A DNA stretch of 64,000 nucleotides from NCBI RefSeq assembly GCF_021283305.1, contig NZ_JAJSOK010000014.1:1-64000 (forward strand), given 5' to 3'. Within the stretch, counting starts at the first letter, position 1. Every line of letters begins with the position of its first letter. This stretch comes from Pseudonocardia kujensis. Lineage in GTDB: Bacteria; Actinomycetota; Actinomycetes; Mycobacteriales; Pseudonocardiaceae. A program made the translations under genes and the position numbers. Below, in pieces: positions 60,409-64,000 of this stretch. The notes beneath the pieces are model-generated. The model worked only from the letters and a program-made list of their open reading frames with translations, had not been told where the DNA came from and ran no database searches.

Positions 60409-63400
60409 CGGCGTGCTCCGGGACTCATCGGTGGCCCCCACCCCCACCGTGACGCGGCCGGGCGTCCCACCGGCCGGCGACGACGCGGGCTCCGCCACCT
60501 CCTGCGCGGGGTTGCCGCCCCACCGGGCGCCAGCCGGGACCTCCTCGCCCTTCATGACGAACGAGTCGGGCTCGACCTCCACGGCGTCGCCGATCGAGAC
60601 CCCGTAGTGGACGAGGGTCCCGACACCGAGGGTCACGCCGGCGCCGAGCGTGGAGCGGTCCGACTTGAAGGCGCCGTCCTCCTGCGAGTGGCACTGGATG
60701 ATGCTGCCGATGTTGAGCGAGCAGTCGTCGCCGACCGCGGTCATGGTGCGCTCGGTGATCGACGCGCCGTCGTCGAACACGCGCCGGCCGATCCGCAGGC
60801 CGAGCATCCGGGCGACGAGGTTGTGGTACGGGGTGCCGGCCAGCAGCCGCTCCAGGGGCGGCATGGTGAGCTTCCAGTACCGCTCGTGCCGCCAGAAGCG
60901 CACGTCGTAGATCGAGCAGGACTTCGGCCGGATGCGACGGAAGCCCACCACCGCCCGCTCCCAGAAGATGAACCAGAGCAGCGAGAACAGCACGCTCGCA
61001 GCCACCTCGGCCGCGAAGGCGACCGCGCCCAGGTCGGCGTAGTGGTCCACCGCCACCATCGCGAGCAGCAGGAGCCCGAACACGTGCCCCCACCGGACCA
61101 GCAGGGCGAGGGCGATCGTGAGGGCGTTGTGCGCGTTCTTGCGGCGCAGCAGCCGACGTCGTTCCTCGGGGCCGATCTCGAAGCCCCGGTCGCGCCGGAC
61201 CGTCCGGGGGATCTCGAAGGCGGGCGAGCCGAGCAGGCCGACCCCCTCGCGCACCGGCCCGTCGATCGGGACCCCGACCTTGGTGGCGAGCAGGCAGTCG
61301 TCGCCCGTCCGGCCGCCGACGGGGTAGGCGACGTGGTTGCCGAGGAAGTTCCGGGCGCCGATCACGACCCGCGAGGTGCGGAAGGACGTGTTGGAGAAGT
61401 CGGCGTTGTTCACCGACAGCCCGTCCGCGATCACGGTGCCGGTCCCCACCGAGGCGAGGAAGGGCGTCTCGTGGGCCACCAGGGACCCGAAGTTCGAGCC
61501 GGTCTGCTCGACCTTCCCGAGGTCGTAGCCGAGCAGGAAGAGATAGCCGACGATGTACGAGCTGTCGCCGAAGAGCGTGACGAACAGCTTGACGTTGGTC
61601 AGCCGGGTCACGGTGCGATGCAGCGAGTACCGGATCCCGTGCACCGGGTACACCCGGTCCGGCCGCACGAACACCGCGAGCAGCCGTGGCACGGTGAACA
61701 CCACGGCCAGCCCCAGGAGCAGGCCGCCGAAGACGATCCCGACCGACCCGAGCACCGCGTCGAGGTAGAACTCGGACGTGGTGTACCCGCCGGCGCCGGG
61801 GGCGAGCAGCGCCCGCATCCGCGGCACCTCCGTCAGCAGCAGGAACAACCCGCCGAACCCGAGCGGCAGGTAGATCGCGAACAGCTTGACCAGCTGGCTC
61901 GTCACGTAGGTGACCCTGCGCAGCCGCCGCACCCGGACGCCCGGCACCGCCCGGAAGTCGGTCCGCGTCGGGACCGGCGGCGACCCGTGCCACCGCTCCC
62001 CGGCGGGCACGCGCTGGCCCCGGTGCAGGGAGGAGGCGTGGCCGAGCTGGGCCCGGTCGCCCATCGCGGTGCCGACGTCGAGCACGCACTTCTCCCCGAC
62101 CACGACGTCGCGGCCGAGCGTGACCGGCCCCTGTTGGATCTTGCCGGCGTGCGCGCGGTAGCCCAGCAGGTAGGCGTCCTTGCGCACGACGGTCCCTGCG
62201 CCGACGGAGATCAGGTCCGTGCAGATCGGCACGAAGCGGGTGAGGATCACGACGTCGCGCCCCACCTTCGCCCCGAGCAGGCGCAGGTACAGGGTGTACA
62301 GCGGCGACCCCACCATGAGCAGCACCAGCGGGTTGCCCCGCACGAGGGTCTTGACCAGCCAGAACCGCACGTAGCGCAGGCTCCAGACCGGGAACTCCGT
62401 CTCCTTCCAGCGCCCGATCAGCACCCACTTCGCCACGATCGGCATCAGGGCGAGGGCGAGGAACGCCACGGCACCCGCCGTGAGCGCGCGGAGGTAGATC
62501 TCGACCAGCCCGACGCTCGTCGAGATCCAGAGGTACGCACGGTCCAGGACGACGCCCGTGCCCGTGACGTAGAGCAGGAAGATCAACAGCTGCAGGACGC
62601 CGGTGAGCAGGTAGCCCCCGGTGCTGTGCCGCACCGGGGTGACCGCCGCGGAGGCCGACGGCGGCGGTGCGGCCGCCGTGTCGTCCGCCGGGCCGGCGGC
62701 CGCGGCGGCCATGCCGGCGATCGTCGGGGTGGCGTAGACGTCGGCGTCGCCCGCCGGCGCGCCGGATGCCGGGGTGTGCGTCTCGGGAGCCACGGGCCCG
62801 ACCGCCGCGGCGAGCCCGGCGAGCGTCGGGTGCGCGTACACGTCCTTGATCGCGATCGACGGCAGGTCCGACCGTTTGCGCAGCCGCGCGCAGAACCGGG
62901 TCATCACCATCGAGTCGGCGCCCAGGTCGTCGAACACGTTGCGGTCGGTCGGGACGTGCTCCACCGCCAGCACCTCGGCCAGGACGTCCGCCAGCGCCGC
63001 AGCCAGGCCAGGGTCCGGCGCCGTGCGCGGGTACGGGGTCGGCCGCGGCACGCCCGGCGCCTCCCCCACGCACCGCTCGGGCACGCCGGGCGGCTGCGGC
63101 GTCCGGGCCTGCCCGGAGCGCCGTGGCGTGGGCTCCCCGGCGCCCGGAGCCGGCAGGGCCGCCCGGTCGACGTGCCCGTCGGGACCGACCGGGACGTCGT
63201 CGAGCCGCACGAGGACCGCCGGGACGTGGCTGCCGGGCGCCCGCTCGCGCAGCCGGGACCGGACGGCCCGGTCGTCGACCTTCGCGCCCGTCCGGCAGGT
63301 GTAGTAGCCGACCAGCGCGACCTCGCCGGGGCCCAGGTCCCGGACCGTCGCCACCGCGGCGGCCACCCCCGGCACGGCCAGCATCGTGGCCTCGACCGCG

Positions 63401-64000
63401 GTGAGGTCGACCCGCTCGCCGCGGAGGTCCACCTGGCGCGCGAGCCGGCCGCGGTACTCGATCCGCCCGGCCTCGTCGACCCGGCCGAGATCGCCGGTCC
63501 GGTGGATCCGGCCCGACGGGTTGCCGGGGATGTCGAGGAAGTCCTCGACGACCGCCGCACCCCCGCGGTCGCGGTACCCGCACGCGAGGCCCAGCCCGGC
63601 GAGCCCCACCTCCCCGGTGCGGCCCTGCCCCAGGGCCAGGGGGAAGTCGGGATCGAGCACCACGGCGGCGTAGGTCGGCAGCGGCACGCCGATCGCCGCC
63701 GGCGCGTCCGGGTCGGGCTCGGCCCAGGCCGCCGCCAGCATCGCACCGTCCGGCACGTAGGCGGTGCGCAGAGACCGCCCCGGCCGGTGCCATCGCGCGA
63801 CCAGCGGCGGCGGGCACGGCTCCCCGGAGACGACCAGCAGGCGCAGGGCGGGCAGGTCCGGCTCGACCGTCGAGAGCAGGGCCGGGGTGGTGCACCATGC
63901 GGTCACGCGGCGGTCGGCGAGCGCGGCGTGCAGCGCCTCGCCGCGCAACGACGGGTCGGCGGGCACCAGCGTCGCACCGGCGACCCACGCCATCCACGTC
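60379..64000 (-). CDS. Pls/PosA-family NRPS-like protein, C-terminal part (partial)
   Basis: At least 1206 codons; the 5' end lies beyond the window. Order seen: end of an adenylation domain (GEVGLAGLGLACGY, HRTGDLGR, RQVDLRGERVDLTAVEA), a carrier domain with phosphopantetheine Ser in LGADSMVM, an Ala/Pro linker, then a large membrane part. The membrane part has several hydrophobic helices and three left-handed beta-helix (hexapeptide) blocks, e.g. VGEKCVLDVGTAMGDRAQLG and STLGAGVTLGVGTLVHYGVS. This layout is that of Pls/PosA-family synthetases, the group of poly-epsilon-lysine synthetase. Oddities: the adenylation A10 Lys motif (GKxDR) reads GHVDR, the A5 GPTE motif is not found, and the carrier-domain tail is partly duplicated (DVYAHPTLAG and DVYATPTIAG). 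Adenylation may therefore be lost or altered. Confidence 0.82.
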   Translation of the reverse strand, partial: TWMAWVAGATLVPADPSLRGEALHAALADRRVTAWCTTPALLSTVEPDLPALRLLVVSGEPCPPPLVARWHRPGRSLRTAYVPDGAMLAAAWAEPDPDAPAAIGVPLPTYAAVVLDPDFPLALGQGRTGEVGLAGLGLACGYRDRGGAAVVEDFLDIPGNPSGRIHRTGDLGRVDEAGRIEYRGRLARQVDLRGERVDLTAVEATMLAVPGVAAAVATVRDLGPGEVALVGYYTCRTGAKVDDRAVRSRLRERAPGSHVPAVLVRLDDVPVGPDGHVDRAALPAPGAGEPTPRRSGQARTPQPPGVPERCVGEAPGVPRPTPYPRTAPDPGLAAALADVLAEVLAVEHVPTDRNVFDDLGADSMVMTRFCARLRKRSDLPSIAIKDVYAHPTLAGLAAAVGPVAPETHTPASGAPAGDADVYATPTIAGMAAAAAGPADDTAAAPPPSASAAVTPVRHSTGGYLLTGVLQLLIFLLYVTGTGVVLDRAYLWISTSVGLVEIYLRALTAGAVAFLALALMPIVAKWVLIGRWKETEFPVWSLRYVRFWLVKTLVRGNPLVLLMVGSPLYTLYLRLLGAKVGRDVVILTRFVPICTDLISVGAGTVVRKDAYLLGYRAHAGKIQQGPVTLGRDVVVGEKCVLDVGTAMGDRAQLGHASSLHRGQRVPAGERWHGSPPVPTRTDFRAVPGVRVRRLRRVTYVTSQLVKLFAIYLPLGFGGLFLLLTEVPRMRALLAPGAGGYTTSEFYLDAVLGSVGIVFGGLLLGLAVVFTVPRLLAVFVRPDRVYPVHGIRYSLHRTVTRLTNVKLFVTLFGDSSYIVGYLFLLGYDLGKVEQTGSNFGSLVAHETPFLASVGTGTVIADGLSVNNADFSNTSFRTSRVVIGARNFLGNHVAYPVGGRTGDDCLLATKVGVPIDGPVREGVGLLGSPAFEIPRTVRRDRGFEIGPEERRRLLRRKNAHNALTIALALLVRWGHVFGLLLLAMVAVDHYADLGAVAFAAEVAASVLFSLLWFIFWERAVVGFRRIRPKSCSIYDVRFWRHERYWKLTMPPLERLLAGTPYHNLVARMLGLRIGRRVFDDGASITERTMTAVGDDCSLNIGSIIQCHSQEDGAFKSDRSTLGAGVTLGVGTLVHYGVSIGDAVEVEPDSFVMKGEEVPAGARWGGNPAQEVAEPASSPAGGTPGRVTVGVGATDESRSTPAARRSALPR

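Noticed and set aside
60425-63997. Second long minus-strand frame of 1190 codons
   Set aside because: Frame shadow of the NRPS-like gene; only the other frame carries the adenylation, carrier and hexapeptide motifs.
1-64000. tRNA, rRNA, riboswitch or replication origin
   Set aside because: I looked for cloverleaf ends with TTCGA arms, long conserved rRNA blocks, B12 or other riboswitch cores and DnaA-box clusters, and saw none I could support by eye. A covariance-model search would settle it.

Overview
The window is high-GC DNA (most stretches are well above 70% G+C). It has GTG and TTG starts, many 4-bp ATGA/GTGA overlaps between genes, and actinobacterial families such as IclR, PucR, Pls/PosA-type NRPS, DUF7144 and short-chain P450s. 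It looks like the chromosome of an actinomycete, probably Pseudonocardia or a relative; that placement is an inference from style and family content, not from a marker gene. I saw no rRNA, tRNA, CRISPR array or replication origin.

Region 1 (1-19.5 kb) is a dense carboxylate-catabolism neighbourhood. On the minus strand (6183 to 1) lies an operon of LLM-type flavin monooxygenase, AtuA-like protein (DUF1446), DUF4387 protein, MFS transporter, MmgE/PrpD protein and a partial acyl-CoA/AMP ligase. On the plus strand (8180-15621) lies a translationally coupled operon of an SsuABC/TauABC-type ABC importer, a PEP-mutase/isocitrate-lyase-family lyase, a two-subunit aconitase-type hydro-lyase (LeuCD/DmdAB-like) and a second MmgE/PrpD. 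Two IclR regulators sit tail to tail between the operons, each divergent from one of them. A third minus-strand group holds a CitMHS transporter, a GntR regulator and a second AtuA/DUF4387 pair. Together these would import and degrade a di- or tricarboxylate. The lyase plus aconitase-type pair matches the last two steps known for 2,3-dimethylmalate, but the actual substrate is unknown.

Region 2 (19.6-28.4 kb) is an accessory island. It opens with a multiply frameshifted tyrosine-recombinase pseudogene and has visibly lower GC. It carries an APC amino-acid permease, a sarcosine/N-methyltryptophan-oxidase-like flavoprotein, a PucR regulator and a beta-lactamase-fold serine hydrolase, and ends in a decayed AMP-ligase fragment.

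Region 3 (28.4-34.6 kb) is a coherent module: alanine dehydrogenase, class III omega-amino acid:pyruvate aminotransferase, CoA-acylating methylmalonate/malonate-semialdehyde dehydrogenase and a divergent PucR regulator. Transamination onto pyruvate would give alanine, Ald would regenerate pyruvate, and the semialdehyde would go to acetyl- or propionyl-CoA.

Region 4 (34.6-46.5 kb) mixes gene fragments with intact genes: a membrane-anchored esterase, a metallo-beta-lactamase-fold protein, a cytochrome P450, an Nramp metal transporter with a palindrome just upstream, a DUF1330/MarR divergent pair with a ClC chloride channel, and an EmrB/QacA-type exporter with two small membrane proteins.

Region 5 (46.6-64 kb) carries alpha-glucan enzymes (a GH63-like glycosidase coupled to GlgX), an alpha/beta hydrolase, pyruvate phosphate dikinase facing a CarH-like B12-binding MerR regulator, stress and metal genes (ArsR/SRPBCC, ArsR/CDF), several decayed genes (PPK2, DinB-like, VOC) and the C-terminal 1.2 kb-codon portion of a Pls/PosA-family NRPS whose adenylation domain looks degenerate.
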